Shown here one piece after another: positions 1-7,606 of a stretch of DNA of 9,710 nt; the first letter of the stretch is position 1; each line of letters begins with the position of its first letter. The notes below the pieces were generated by a model, which saw only the letters and a list, made by a program, of their open reading frames with translations, did no database searches and was not told the DNA's origin. Where the stretch lies: positions 1 through 9,710 of the forward strand of contig DIVI01000006.1 in the NCBI GenBank assembly GCA_002423305.1, in the 5' to 3' direction. The translations under genes and the position numbers were made by a program. The DNA comes from Methylococcus sp. UBA6136. GTDB taxonomy: Bacteria > Pseudomonadota > Gammaproteobacteria > Methylococcales > Methylococcaceae.

Positions 1-238
1 TTCGGAACACGGATTCAGGAATACAGTAACGTTCGTACTGAGCCCTTCGGCTGTGGTCGGTAGAGCCTTGTCGAAGTGCAATTTTTACAGGTTGCCATCA
101 CCCGTCATTGACCGGTAAGCTGGTCAGACCGGATGTCGTGGAGGTAACCAATGCCCCACGTTCATGAACGTTTACCCTGATCAAACCCCATGAACGGGTA
201 CCTTTTGAATGATCAACTCGCAAAAAAAGGGGGTATAA
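1..238. repeat. Non-coding leader with degenerate interspersed-repeat-like sequence
   Basis: No convincing gene lies here. Bases about 30-80 contain CGTTCGTACTGAGC followed some 20 bases later by CTTGTCGAAGTGC. These are the two halves of a short intergenic element often seen scattered in proteobacterial genomes (normally joined as CGTTCGTACTGAGC-TTGTCGAAG...), here split by an intervening segment that carries its own GGCT/AGCC inverted arms. A second palindromic piece, GTTCATGAAC, sits near 161-170, and CATGAACGGGTAC follows near 189. I recognise the element by general familiarity, not by a search. I see no reliable sigma-70 promoter: TTGACC at 108-113 has no acceptable -10 box at the right distance. 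Confidence 0.35.
227..233 (+). promoter_or_regulatory. Ribosome binding site of the propeller/InlB-like repeat protein
   Basis: An AAGGGGG run lies 5 bases before the ATG at 239, after a short A-tract. It is the only purine-rich site near the start and supports this start codon. Confidence 0.6.
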
Positions 239-2575
239 ATGAATAGACAGCGAAACTCACGCGTCGCGCTTTTAGCAATACTAATGCTGGTTAGTTGCGT
301 TGGTTGGGCAGCTGGACCTACCCCCTCATGGCTAACTCCACCTGTAGAAGTTGCGGGAGAGCACGTTAATCAGGCTGATTTTAAGCTCTCTGATGATGGC
401 AGTAGAGCAACAGCGATATGGAATTTGGGAAGCAGTGTCATACAAGCTCGTTCAGCCACTATTGACGGTAATGTAGTGACGTGGGGGCCAATAACTGATT
501 TTCCAGAGGGCACAGATCCACAAATAGCTCTTTCGAGTGACGGCACGCAGGCGATTGCTGTATGGATTGCAGGCCGTCCAAAATCGCAAATTCAAATACG
601 GTCAGCAACAATAAATGGGAATGAGGCATCCTGGGGTCCCGTGCAAAGCCTGACTGATGGAGAACAGTGCTGCGTACGTCAACCGAAAATTGCAATTTCT
701 TCGGATGGCACAATGAGCACAGCTGTTTGGATTGAAGGGCCTGGCAGTTACTGGGGAATGCTTAAAAGCAGTTCAGCCATTCTGAACGGAACTTCATTCG
801 CTTGGAGTAAGGCGAAAATTCTTAATCCTGACACAAATATGTACCCCCAATTAAGCCTATCAAGAGATGGAGAAAAGGCAATGGTGGTTTGGAGTAAGGG
901 AGAGGGCATACTTGGGTTACAAGCGGTTATAACTGGCAACCAAGCAGCATGGAATGAAAGTTATGAGGAACTTGGTGGTTATAGTAGCGAACCACCGAGG
1001 CTTGCCTTTTCGGGTAGCGGAAATAGGGCTGTGGTCGTTTGGTATCATCACGACAGCATTAACAGAAAGGCAATTCTTCGCAGCTCAATTGCAAGTCTTT
1101 CAGGTGTATCTGCAAAATGGAGTGTGCCTGTTGACATTTCTGGTGTTGACGGTTCGATAGGGTCAAGTTATGAAATTGCACTTTCGCAAGATGGCGAGAG
1201 AGCTTTAGCTATATGGACATGGAACAATTACCAATCTAACTCAGTGCTACAGGGTCGCTCGGCTAAGATAGATGGCAATGGAGCGGTATGGTCACTAATT
1301 GCAGACCTGTCGGATTCCGAACAGCGGCAAGCTCGTGCCAGTGGGCCTCAAGTTGCACTTTCCTCAGACGGAAGCAAAGCATCTGTTATCTGGACGGAAT
1401 CGGGAACTTCATATGGGTTGAAAAGTAGATTCGGGCTATTCATGGATAATAAGGAAACTTGGGGCGACGTACATAAAATATCGGAATATCCAGGATTGTG
1501 GGCTCGGTCAGGCTTCTCTACAGATGGGAAAGAATCAATGTCAATTTGGAGTCTTGACAATAAGCTTTTATCATCTTCTGCAACAATTGACTATGACGTC
1601 AGCCAAATCGCGAATCTGACTGTAAATAAGTCTGGTTCTGGAAACATCACCAGCAATCCGGCAGGTATTAGTTGCGGAAGCACTTGTACTGCCTCGTTTA
1701 ACAGCGGTCAGTTCGTTACGCTGACAGCCAGCCCCGATAATGGTTTCATTTTTTCCAATTGGACAGGAGCTTGTGCCGGATCTGCTAACTGCACCGTTAC
1801 TATGAACTCAGAAAAAACGGTAGGAGCTACTTTCACTGCATCATCATCCAACAGAACGTTGACCGTCACTAAATCAGGTTCCGGAACCATAACGAGTGTT
1901 CCAGCCACCATTAGCTGCGGGGCAACTTGCAGCGGGACATTCACATCCGGAACAACTGTCTCTTTGTTTGCGCAGCCCGACTATGGTTTTGCATTTGCCG
2001 GTTGGGGTGGACCATGTGCATCGACAGGGACATGTGTTGTGACAATGGATGGCGATAAATCGGTATCCGCCAATTTCATCGAGTTACCGAAGTACCCTGT
2101 CAAAGCTATCAAGCCCAGCACTGGGGTGATTAGCAGTGAACCAGCCGGAATTCTCTGTGGAGGCTCGAACAGGCAGTGTTCTTCGATGTTCTCATCTGCA
2201 AAGTTGTCTGCTACTCCCAATCCCGGTTATGAGTTCATTCGATGGAATGGATGCCAAGCGCCCGAAGGTAACATTTGTTACATCAAGCCGATCGGCAAAA
2301 TGACAGTAAGCGCTGTGTTCAAGAAGCTGCCGAAGTACAAGATCAAGATCAGCAAAAACACTCTGGGTTCGATCACGAGCACACCTGCCGGATTGAACTG
2401 CCCGGATAAGAAGAAATCTTGCGTAGTGAGCTTTATTAAAGGCACGGAGGTAACGCTGAATGCAGTTCCGCAGTCAGGGCGCAATTTCGTAGGCTGGTCA
2501 GGAGCCTGTTCTGGAACGGATAGCTGCAGCCTGCTCATGGATGGCAACAAGGGTATAGGGGCTAACTTCCAGTGA
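239..2575 (+). CDS. Exported repeat protein: eight propeller-like repeats plus four InlB-B-like modules
   Basis: The product has 778 residues. Residues 1-25 form an export signal (basic MNRQRNSR, hydrophobic LLAILMLVSC). LVSC at 17-20 fits a lipobox, so it may be a lipoprotein; cleavage after WAA (residues 23-25) is the alternative. Residues 45-450 hold eight copies of a motif like LSSDGTQAIAVW, at about 50, 98, 153, 207, 257, 315, 374 and 426. Most are followed by a second motif like SATIDGN...W. This spacing of 48-59 residues suggests a beta-propeller. Residues 459-778 hold four modules of 70-80 residues of the 'divergent InlB B-repeat' type (SGSG.ITS.PAGI.C......C, then GF.F.GW.G.C......C), each with four cysteines that could form two disulfides. 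No catalytic motif is visible. A surface adhesion or binding role is an inference from architecture only. The gene is AT-richer than its neighbours, which suggests separate acquisition. Start chosen from the AAGGGGG site and signal sequence. Confidence 0.85.
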   Translation: MNRQRNSRVALLAILMLVSCVGWAAGPTPSWLTPPVEVAGEHVNQADFKLSDDGSRATAIWNLGSSVIQARSATIDGNVVTWGPITDFPEGTDPQIALSSDGTQAIAVWIAGRPKSQIQIRSATINGNEASWGPVQSLTDGEQCCVRQPKIAISSDGTMSTAVWIEGPGSYWGMLKSSSAILNGTSFAWSKAKILNPDTNMYPQLSLSRDGEKAMVVWSKGEGILGLQAVITGNQAAWNESYEELGGYSSEPPRLAFSGSGNRAVVVWYHHDSINRKAILRSSIASLSGVSAKWSVPVDISGVDGSIGSSYEIALSQDGERALAIWTWNNYQSNSVLQGRSAKIDGNGAVWSLIADLSDSEQRQARASGPQVALSSDGSKASVIWTESGTSYGLKSRFGLFMDNKETWGDVHKISEYPGLWARSGFSTDGKESMSIWSLDNKLLSSSATIDYDVSQIANLTVNKSGSGNITSNPAGISCGSTCTASFNSGQFVTLTASPDNGFIFSNWTGACAGSANCTVTMNSEKTVGATFTASSSNRTLTVTKSGSGTITSVPATISCGATCSGTFTSGTTVSLFAQPDYGFAFAGWGGPCASTGTCVVTMDGDKSVSANFIELPKYPVKAIKPSTGVISSEPAGILCGGSNRQCSSMFSSAKLSATPNPGYEFIRWNGCQAPEGNICYIKPIGKMTVSAVFKKLPKYKIKISKNTLGSITSTPAGLNCPDKKKSCVVSFIKGTEVTLNAVPQSGRNFVGWSGACSGTDSCSLLMDGNKGIGANFQ
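371..1588 (+). other. Propeller-like region of eight tandem repeats
   Basis: This segment codes for residues 45-450 of the exported protein. Each unit carries a core of the form (L/I/F)S-x-(D/S)-G-x-x-(A/S)-x-x-(V/I)-W, usually followed about 15-25 residues on by S-x-x-I-x-G-N and then a Trp. The eighth unit lacks the closing Trp. The number of units fits a seven- or eight-bladed propeller. The repeats are divergent at the DNA level, so the expansion is old. Confidence 0.65.
1613..2572 (+). other. Four InlB-B-like cysteine-paired modules
   Basis: The segment codes for residues about 459-533, 540-613, 619-694 and 700-778. Modules 1 and 2 open with the same (L)TV.KSGSG.I motif; modules 3 and 4 are preceded by the near-identical linkers LPKYPVK and LPKYKIK. 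All four keep the cysteine pairs, but the first pair widens from CGSTC in module 1 to CGGSNRQC and CPDKKKSC in modules 3 and 4. This points to two rounds of duplication, one per module pair. Domains of this kind occur in many secreted or surface proteins. Confidence 0.75.
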
Positions 2576-2875
2576 TCGAAGTCTGAAATCCCGAGCTCCT
2601 CCCAAATGGGGTTTCCCGCACGAAAGCCTGCGTTACCTCACCCACACGAAATCGAGGTTGCAGGTTGCATTTCGCTGACGTTCACCACAGCCTACGATGG
2701 GCGACCACTTGGTTGATGCAATCCATCGTGGCTGATCCTCGGCTTCGCTGACAGCGCCGTGATCAATCCACACAAATTCCGTTACTTGCTTGCGTGCTCA
2801 GTCTAAAATTCGAGGTTGTCATGTGCAATTTCGCCATGGTTGCAATCAATCATTCCGACGGCATTGGATAAGCTG
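2576..2875. repeat. Intergenic stretch with degenerate direct and inverted repeats
   Basis: These 300 bases contain no gene I can support. A direct imperfect repeat begins TCGAGGTTG and ends TTTCGC, at 2652-2675 and 2810-2834, with GTTGCA matched by GTGCAA in between. Imperfect inverted arms AGCCTACGATGG (2689-2700) and CCATCGTGGCT (2723-2733) could form a bulged hairpin. The mixture of GGTTGCATTTCGCT, CGTTACCTCACCC and CTTCGCTGACAGC resembles the wreckage of a common GC-rich intergenic repeat. No terminator with a T-run follows the upstream gene. A TAAAAT box at 2804-2809 could be a -10 site for the next gene but lacks a good -35 box. Confidence 0.4.
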
Positions 2876-4456
2876 ATGATCAATAAAACCAACTTTCGTA
2901 TCAACGGTCGCAAGATCAGTTTTTTTTTGCTGGGGTTTGCCCTGATCAATCCGTTCATGACGGCCATGGCCGGGGCGGGGCTCGATTTTGGGCCGGGGCG
3001 TGCCTTTAGTTATGAATCGCTGGTTGAGCGGGCGGCTGATTTGGCCAAGAAGCCCTATGCGGCGCCACCCAGGCCGATGCCCTCCGTTGTCGAGAAAATC
3101 GACTATGAGGCCTGGGGCAACATTCGTTATCGACCGGAGTCCTCGCTATTTGCCGCGGGCCCCGGCATCTTTCCGGCGACCTTTTTCCATGTGGGTCAGT
3201 TCTTCCAGAAAACGGTGAAGATGCACGTGGTGGAGAATGGCCAGGCCAGGGAGATTCTCTACAGCAACGACTACTTCTCGATGCCGAAGAACAGTGTGGC
3301 GCGCAAGTTGCCTGCCGATACCGGCTTTGCGGGGTTCCGCCTGCAGGAGTCGCGTCATCGGCAGGACTGGCGGACTCAGGACTGGCTGGCCTATCTGGGT
3401 GCCTCTTATTTCCGCGCGATTGGCGCACTCAACCAGTATGGTTTGTCGGCGCGCGGGGTGACCATCGATTCTGCCGAGCCGACGCCGGAAGAATTTCCCG
3501 ATTTCACCGAGTTTTATATCGAAGGCGCCAAGACCGAGGGTGAGCCGGAGGTGATTTATGCACTGCTGAACGGGCCGAGCGTCACCGGTGCTTATAAGTT
3601 CTCGGTGCGACGTACCGAGGGGGTGGTTCAGGATATCGATGCTGCCCTGTTCATGCGCAAGGAAGTCACCCGACTGGGCCTGGCGCCGCTGACCTCGATG
3701 TACTGGTTCAGCGAAACCGAAAAGCGTCGTCTGGAGGACTGGCGTCCCGAGGTGCACGATTCCGATGGGCTGGCGATCTGGACCGGCAACGGCGAACGCC
3801 TATGGAGACCCCTGATTAATCAGCCATATGCGGTGACCTCCAGCTTCGTGGATAACAACCCCAAGGGGTTTGGCCTGTTGCAGCGGGATCGCAACTTTGA
3901 AAATTATCTGGATGGGGTCAATTACGAGCGGCGTCCCAGCTTGTGGGTAGAGCCTCTCGGAGAGTGGGGGCCGGGTGCCGTGCAGCTGGTCGAGCTGTCG
4001 ACGGATGATGAAATCCACGACAACATTGGTGCTTACTGGCGACCGGCGGAACCGGTAAAAGCCGGTTCCTCGTATCGGCTGCGCTATCGCCTGCACTGGC
4101 TGGCGGATGAGCCTTATCCCGCCAAGGTCGCCAAGTGCGTGGCTACCCGCATCGGACGGGGTGGCCAGCCTGGCAAGCCGCGGCCGCAGGGCGTCTATAA
4201 GTTTGCCGTCGAGTTTGCCGGCGACGCACTGGAGCCTTTGTGGGGTGACAGCGTCAAGGCCAAGCCGGTCATTTCGGCTTCGCAGGGCACGATCAGCGGG
4301 GCCTTCATGGAGCCCATCCCGGGAACGCGTCGGTGGCGGGCCATATTTGATCTGACGCCCAAAACCAATGATCCGGTGGAGTTGCGTTTGTTCATCCAGG
4401 GCAACGGCGACGCCATGACCGAGACCTGGCTGTACCAGTTCCGGCCCGGTCACTGA
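2876..4456 (+). CDS. OpgG/OpgD-family periplasmic glucan protein (GH186-like)
   Basis: The product of 526 residues belongs to the MdoG/OpgG-OpgD family, which shapes or cleaves osmoregulated periplasmic beta-1,2-glucans; E. coli OpgD is an endo-beta-1,2-glucanase (GH186). A Sec-type signal occupies residues 1 to about 33 (basic NGRK, hydrophobic ISFFLLGFALI, then AMAG). Family signatures seen: FHVGQFFQ (104-111), DYFSMPKNSVARKLP (132-146), LGASYFRAIG (174-183), YGLSARGVTIDS (188-199), SMYWFSE (274-280), HDSDGLAIWTGNGE (294-307), RRPSLWVEP (352-360) and IHDNIGAYW (380-388). An Ig-like C-terminal domain starts near 391. Asp295 and Asp382 are 87 apart, close to the 88 I recall between the catalytic Asp300 and Asp388 of E. 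coli OpgD, so they are the candidate catalytic pair. OpgG and OpgD are hard to tell apart here and no opgH is present, so no symbol is given. A TTG at 2816 would add 20 residues before the signal peptide; ATG 2876, with GGA seven bases upstream, is preferred. Confidence 0.92.
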   Translation: MINKTNFRINGRKISFFLLGFALINPFMTAMAGAGLDFGPGRAFSYESLVERAADLAKKPYAAPPRPMPSVVEKIDYEAWGNIRYRPESSLFAAGPGIFPATFFHVGQFFQKTVKMHVVENGQAREILYSNDYFSMPKNSVARKLPADTGFAGFRLQESRHRQDWRTQDWLAYLGASYFRAIGALNQYGLSARGVTIDSAEPTPEEFPDFTEFYIEGAKTEGEPEVIYALLNGPSVTGAYKFSVRRTEGVVQDIDAALFMRKEVTRLGLAPLTSMYWFSETEKRRLEDWRPEVHDSDGLAIWTGNGERLWRPLINQPYAVTSSFVDNNPKGFGLLQRDRNFENYLDGVNYERRPSLWVEPLGEWGPGAVQLVELSTDDEIHDNIGAYWRPAEPVKAGSSYRLRYRLHWLADEPYPAKVAKCVATRIGRGGQPGKPRPQGVYKFAVEFAGDALEPLWGDSVKAKPVISASQGTISGAFMEPIPGTRRWRAIFDLTPKTNDPVELRLFIQGNGDAMTETWLYQFRPGH

Positions 4457-4474
4457 TCGGGGCCGGCTGTTATC

Positions 4475-4507
4475 GGCCGATATCCCGACAGGATCGGGAT
4501 ATCGGCC
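4475..4507. other. Perfect 14-bp intergenic hairpin
   Basis: The left arm GGCCGATATCCCGA (4475-4488) is exactly complementary to the right arm (4494-4507) around a five-base CAGGA loop, beginning 18 bases after the OpgG/D stop codon. There is no T-run on either side, so it is not a typical intrinsic terminator. It could slow transcription, protect the 3' end of the upstream message, or be a copy of a dispersed palindromic repeat. Confidence 0.75.
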
Positions 4508-4576
4508 ACGGTCTGCGGCCTTGGTGCCCGATGACGGCGGGCGTCGTCAGTAGCGGCCGACTTGGGTCCCATCATC

Positions 4577-4580
4577 AGGA
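4577..4580 (+). promoter_or_regulatory. Ribosome binding site deciding the discoidin-glycosidase start
   Basis: AGGA lies eight bases before ATG 4589. The alternative TTG at 4562 has no such site and adds only nine residues that do not form a signal peptide, so ATG 4589 is taken as the start. Confidence 0.6.
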
Positions 4581-4588
4581 TAGCGATC

Positions 4589-7462
4589 ATGAATGTTCCA
4601 GCCAAAGCGCAATGGAAGGTCATTGCCAGTTCGGGTGAAGCGTCCCTGGCGATCGATGATCGCTATGCCACGAGCTGGGTGAGCGAGCCCTCGGTCAGTG
4701 CATGGCTGCAAATCGATCTGGGCCGGGTGGCCACCCTGGCGGGCATTGAGGTGTATTGGGGCCGGTCGGCGGCGGACGTCTACGGGTTTGAAGCCTCCCT
4801 GAATGGCCATGATTGGGCGCCGCTCTGCCACACCCGCCACGGGGAGGGCGGGCAGAATGTGTTTGGCTTTCCGCCGGTCGAGGCTCGCTATTTGCGCCTG
4901 ACTGATCAGGATCTGGGACCGGAGCGAGTGCTCGATATTGTCGAGATCAACGTCTATGGTCCTGAAGATGCCATCCGGGTACTGGAACCCGGGCGGATCG
5001 TCGCCCTGGGTCAGGCACCGGTGACGCTGTTGCCGGGTGAGAGCATCACGGTGGATTTTGGTTATATCCGGCCACCGATCGGCGCCCTGATCGAGTGGGG
5101 AGAGACCTATGGGACGGTTTTTTCGGTTCACCTCTCTGATGACGGACAGGACTTCCGTGAAGTGGGCCGGATTACCACCAGCAGCGGCAGTTATGACAAC
5201 TTCTACTGGCGGTCGACCACCAGTCGCTACTTTCGGCTGACTATCCACGAGACCAGCTCGCCGCAAGGCGCCGTCATCAATGAGCTTAAACTCCGCATCC
5301 TCAACAAGGACCGCATGCCGATTGGTCAGCTGGAGCGGGCGGCGCAGGCCGGCCCCGGCGTGCTTTATCCGCAATCTCTGCTGGGTCGCCAGGTGTACTG
5401 GACCGCGCTAGGCGAGTTCGATCATCCGGAACAGGCCCTGTTTGATGAGTTCGGCAATCTGGAGGCCCAGGCGGGTATCGGGCAGCTGATGCCCCTGATC
5501 CGGCTGAGTGGCGTTCTGCATGGCGTTCCCGGCGCCCCGGCGATTGCTCACTCGTTGGTCGACGGCTCGTTGCCGATCCCTTCAGTGAAATGGCATCTTG
5601 CCGGCCTGGATGTCGAGGTCACGGCCTTGGCTCATGCGAGTCAGGCTGTGGTGGAGTATCGGCTGCTTAATGCCGGTTCAAAACGACTGGATGGTTCACT
5701 GGTACTTGCCATTCGCCCCGTCCAGATCAATCCCTATTGGCAGCATGGTGGGCACGCCATTATCGACTCCATCAGGGTGGATGACCGGCAGGTTTGGGTG
5801 AATGATCGGCCTTACGCTAGCCTGTCCGAACGACCGGAGAGTGTCTGCATCGCTGATTTTGACCAGGGTGACATCGTCAATTTAATTGCCGACGGGGCCA
5901 GAAAGTCGCTGCCCAGTCTTCAATCGATTTCCGGTCTTTTGAGCGCGGCCCTGGAGTTCAGCTTTGCGCTGACACCCGGCGAAGCCAGAAGTATTGTCGT
6001 TTCTGCCCCCATGCGGGATGGCATCAATCCCAACACCCCCGTTTCGTTCGAAGATTTAAGGCAGCAGGTCATTTACCGCTGGCGCGAGAAACTCGGTCCG
6101 CGGCGGATTATGGTCGGTGATCTCGAAGTCAGCGATACGGTAGAGGCCCAGACGGCCCTGATTCTGGTGAATGCCACCCGGTTTGCCTTCAAGCCCGGCC
6201 CACGCAATTACGACCGTATCTGGATCCGGGATGGTTCTTCGCAGGCGCTGGCGCTGCTTTGGGCGGGGCTGGTGGAGGAGGCCAAACGCTATGTCCTCTG
6301 GTATGCGGAACGCGTCTACGACCATGGCATGGTGCCGCCGATTCTCAACCCGGATGGCACCGTCAATCGGGGGTATGGCAGCGATATCGAATACGATGCC
6401 CAGGGCGAGTTTGTCACGATTGCGGCGGATATTTATCGTATCAGCCGAGATGCCGATTTCCTGAGGGCCATCTACGAACCCGTTGTCCGTGCCACCCGAT
6501 TCATCGAAGTGCTGTGTGCAGAGACCAATGCCCAATATGGGCCGGAGAGCCGGTTCCATGGCCTCGTCGCGCCCTCCATCAGCCATGAGGGATACAACAA
6601 GCCGAGCTTCAGTTATTGGGATGATTTTTTTGCCCTGAGTGCCTGGTGCAACTGCGCGTATTTGGCCAGGGAGATCGGTGACGAGGCCACGGCGAGCGAT
6701 GCCGATACGAAGGGTCGGGCGTTTGCCGAAGGGCTGACACGATCCTTGCGGCTGACCGCAGAGGCCCAGGGGAACGGCATGATTCCCGCTTCGGCGGATC
6801 GCGAGGATGTCGATCCGACCTCGACATCGATCGCCTTCGAGCCATGCCGCGTGGACGATGTCATTCCCGCTGATCTGATCCAGCCCACCTACGATCATTA
6901 TGCTCATCATCTGGCCGTGATTCGTGCGCCGGGCTTTGCCGGCGGATTTACTCCCTATGAGATTCGCAATCTCAATGCTTTTGTGGCGCTGGGCCGCTAT
7001 GAAGATGCCTTTGGCTTGCTGAATGATGCCCTGACCTGGCGCCGGCCCGCTGGCTGGCGTCACTGGGCGGAAGTGCTCTGGGGTGACCCCAGGGCTGCCG
7101 AGTACATCGGCGATATGCCGCACACCTGGATCGGTGCCGAATATGCGACGGCGGTGCGGCGGATGTTATTGCGGGAGAACGGCAATACCCTGGAATTGTT
7201 CAGGGCTGTTCCCGATACCTGGTGGGCCGGCGAGGGCATCCGGCTGAACATGCTGCCGACCGCTTTTGGCTGGGCCAATCTGAGAGCCGAGCGGAACTCT
7301 GCTGGGGCGACGGTCTCGCTGTCCCTGTCGGGGCCGTTACCTGAGCGGATCACGCTACGTTATCCGGGGGTCCGTCGCGCCATGGCCGATGGTGTGCCTT
7401 GTGCCATTGAGGCCGACCTGATTTTTGCCCCCTGTTTCAGACAGCTTTCAATCGAAGCCTGA
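4589..7462 (+). CDS. Six-hairpin glycosidase-like protein with tandem F5/8 type C domains
   Basis: The product has 957 residues. Residues about 15-125 are an F5/8 type C (discoidin) carbohydrate-binding domain (AIDDRYATSW, WLQIDLG, ARYLRL, LDIVEINVYG). Residues about 145-238 form a second, more divergent one (ITVDFGY, SRYFRLTI, INELKLRIL). Residues about 260-475 look like the beta-sandwich that precedes many (alpha/alpha)6 glycosidases. Residues about 510-900 fit an (alpha/alpha)6 barrel, with RIWIRDGSSQALALLWAG (543-560), GSDIEYDAQGEFV (597-609), YWDDFFALSAW (676-686) and WRHWAEVLWGD (823-833). The acidic residues Asp548, Glu600, Asp602, Glu607, Asp678 and Asp679 are candidates for catalysis. 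The exact family is not recognised; GH15, GH63, GH65 and GH78 share the fold. No signal peptide is visible, which is unusual for a protein with two discoidin domains. The gene follows opgG/D after 132 bases on the same strand, so co-transcription is possible despite the hairpin between them. Confidence 0.8.
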   Translation: MNVPAKAQWKVIASSGEASLAIDDRYATSWVSEPSVSAWLQIDLGRVATLAGIEVYWGRSAADVYGFEASLNGHDWAPLCHTRHGEGGQNVFGFPPVEARYLRLTDQDLGPERVLDIVEINVYGPEDAIRVLEPGRIVALGQAPVTLLPGESITVDFGYIRPPIGALIEWGETYGTVFSVHLSDDGQDFREVGRITTSSGSYDNFYWRSTTSRYFRLTIHETSSPQGAVINELKLRILNKDRMPIGQLERAAQAGPGVLYPQSLLGRQVYWTALGEFDHPEQALFDEFGNLEAQAGIGQLMPLIRLSGVLHGVPGAPAIAHSLVDGSLPIPSVKWHLAGLDVEVTALAHASQAVVEYRLLNAGSKRLDGSLVLAIRPVQINPYWQHGGHAIIDSIRVDDRQVWVNDRPYASLSERPESVCIADFDQGDIVNLIADGARKSLPSLQSISGLLSAALEFSFALTPGEARSIVVSAPMRDGINPNTPVSFEDLRQQVIYRWREKLGPRRIMVGDLEVSDTVEAQTALILVNATRFAFKPGPRNYDRIWIRDGSSQALALLWAGLVEEAKRYVLWYAERVYDHGMVPPILNPDGTVNRGYGSDIEYDAQGEFVTIAADIYRISRDADFLRAIYEPVVRATRFIEVLCAETNAQYGPESRFHGLVAPSISHEGYNKPSFSYWDDFFALSAWCNCAYLAREIGDEATASDADTKGRAFAEGLTRSLRLTAEAQGNGMIPASADREDVDPTSTSIAFEPCRVDDVIPADLIQPTYDHYAHHLAVIRAPGFAGGFTPYEIRNLNAFVALGRYEDAFGLLNDALTWRRPAGWRHWAEVLWGDPRAAEYIGDMPHTWIGAEYATAVRRMLLRENGNTLELFRAVPDTWWAGEGIRLNMLPTAFGWANLRAERNSAGATVSLSLSGPLPERITLRYPGVRRAMADGVPCAIEADLIFAPCFRQLSIEA

Positions 7463-7606
7463 TCCCGGTCGACTCATCCTGAGTTGCGCGGGTATCCTCA
7501 AGTTTGACCCGCCGCGTGAAAGCCTGCCGTGAGCCGTTCCACAATTAGGAATTTAAGCTTGGCTCGGAGAGCGACCCGACGAAATGGAGAAATAGGCTGC
7601 GGAAGA

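Noticed and set aside
108..136. Possible promoter with TTGACC before the first gene
   Set aside because: No acceptable -10 box occurs 16-18 bases downstream.
2782..2809. Possible promoter TTACTT - 16 bases - TAAAAT before the OpgG/D gene
   Set aside because: The -10 box is good but the -35 box is poor, and the region is repeat-derived; too weak to annotate.
3146..4453. Minus-strand open frames of 203 and 217 codons
   Set aside because: Both are antisense to the well-supported OpgG/D gene and show no recognisable motifs.
4547..5374. 275-codon open frame on the minus strand
   Set aside because: It is antisense to the two discoidin domains of the glycosidase gene and its translation looks like a frame shadow rich in Arg, Pro and Asp.
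6056..7123. 355-codon open frame on the minus strand
   Set aside because: It lies wholly opposite the glycosidase gene, whose domains are recognisable; its translation shows no coherent domain and such long antisense frames are usual in GC-rich genes.
7488..7512. GCGGGT/ACCCGC arms after the glycosidase gene as a terminator
   Set aside because: The stem has only six pairs, a 13-base loop and no T-run.
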